Shown one piece after another: positions 53,007-53,399 of a stretch of DNA of 53,399 bases. The stretch comes from Amphimedon queenslandica (taxonomy: Eukaryota > Porifera > Demospongiae > Haplosclerida > Niphatidae): positions 23,734-77,132 of the forward strand of contig NW_003546535.1 of NCBI RefSeq assembly GCF_000090795.2. The letters run 5' to 3'. Position 1 is the stretch's first letter, and each line of letters starts with the position of its first letter. A program made the position numbers and the translations under genes. Under the pieces are notes generated by a model. That model worked only from the letters and a program-made list of their open reading frames with translations. It ran no database searches and was not told the origin of the DNA.

Positions 53007-53399
53007 ATAGGCGTATTTGGACCCGGGCAAGCACGGGCTTTGCCCGGGTAGAAATTTGCAGCCATAATTATCATTCATTGGGGCGAGCCTGAGCTCGCCC
53101 CACTCTAGCTATACTCTCAGTCACGCCCCGTCTGTCCCTCTGTCTGTATGTAGTCTCGCGTAGCCAGACCACACCCTCCGTGCCTACGGGTGGGTCTGGC
53201 AAATTGACCATACTCCGCTCGTTCTGGTTCACCCAAAAATGGGTGAACCAATTTTTTTTGCTCCACTTCACCCAGAAACGGGTGAATTGATACAGTAACT
53301 CTTGACTCTTCTCTTCTACTACCTTCTTCTTAAGTGACAAAAAGCTAGAGGAACAGCTGTGACAAATTATACATTTTCTCCCTCTCACGGCCCGCTGAT
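53007..53399. repeat. GC-rich hairpin-rich sequence at right edge, probably a repeat
   Basis: Inverted repeats include CCCGGGCAA..TTGCCCGGG near 53023-53048, GGGGCGAGC/GCTCGCCCC near 53081-53102, and GGTTCACCC/GGGTGAACC near 53226-53250, followed by a second TTCACCC..GGGTGAA pair. A 105-codon minus-strand frame (53071-53388) has no recognisable motif and I do not call it a gene. The sequence truncates the MITE at 52756. Confidence 0.5.

Noticed and set aside
53071..53388. 105-codon minus-strand frame at the right edge
   Set aside because: It runs through hairpin-rich repeat DNA, has no recognisable domain and is cut by the window edge.

Overview
The window is animal genomic DNA, most likely from a demosponge and probably Amphimedon-like. 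This is inferred from gene content, very short introns (often about 50-60 bp), AT-rich spacers, and expanded families of receptor tyrosine kinases, TRIM-NHL proteins and Death-domain ROCO proteins. No database search was possible. Most ORFs are exons; I assembled gene models by reading splice sites and checking that phases and lengths close.

Left part (1-36.2 kb). Two exons of a cystathionine gamma-lyase-like gene lie at the left edge (minus strand). Next is a four-exon plus-strand gene (889-4257) encoding a coiled coil, a Roc-COR-like GTPase and a Death domain. Convergent to it is a complete 30-exon listerin gene (LTN1, minus strand, 4430-30415, 1650 aa). It carries the N-terminal listerin motif, HEAT-like helical repeats, an RWD-like region and a C-terminal RING. 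Three large LTN1 introns hold other genes: an intronless TRIM-NHL gene (same strand), a two-exon SLC15/POT-like transporter (plus strand) and a tandem set of TRIM-NHL derivatives (plus strand). That set is one broken TRIM-NHL copy and two NHL-only genes. Upstream of LTN1 are a five-exon Kelch gene ending in a CaaX-like box (minus) and, divergent from it, a four-exon FHIT gene (plus).

Right part (36.4-52.7 kb). Five tandem minus-strand paralogous receptors, called A, B1, B2, C and D here, share an unrecognised cysteine-rich N-terminal ectodomain, sushi/CCP domains and one membrane helix. A and B1 carry complete receptor tyrosine kinase domains. B2 and C have no kinase and instead end in short tails with repeated tyrosine motifs; B2 has a YxxI-x6-YxxI arrangement like an ITAM. 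D has an intact ectodomain and membrane helix but a kinase half broken by two frameshifts and an HRD-to-HCD change. Ectodomain types and tail types are reassorted between the genes, and the first sushi block is nearly identical in the four copies that can be read. This looks like a paired kinase/ITAM-like receptor cluster shaped by duplication and gene conversion, and it is the most interesting system here.

Repeats are abundant: a ~186-bp tandem unit with a perfect 16-bp palindrome, several MITE-like elements (one with a tRNA-like core), a ~390-bp repeat with a MITE nested inside it, an 18-bp minisatellite, and the palindrome TACATGTA almost everywhere. Positions 38677-39014 are an assembly gap inside receptor A.
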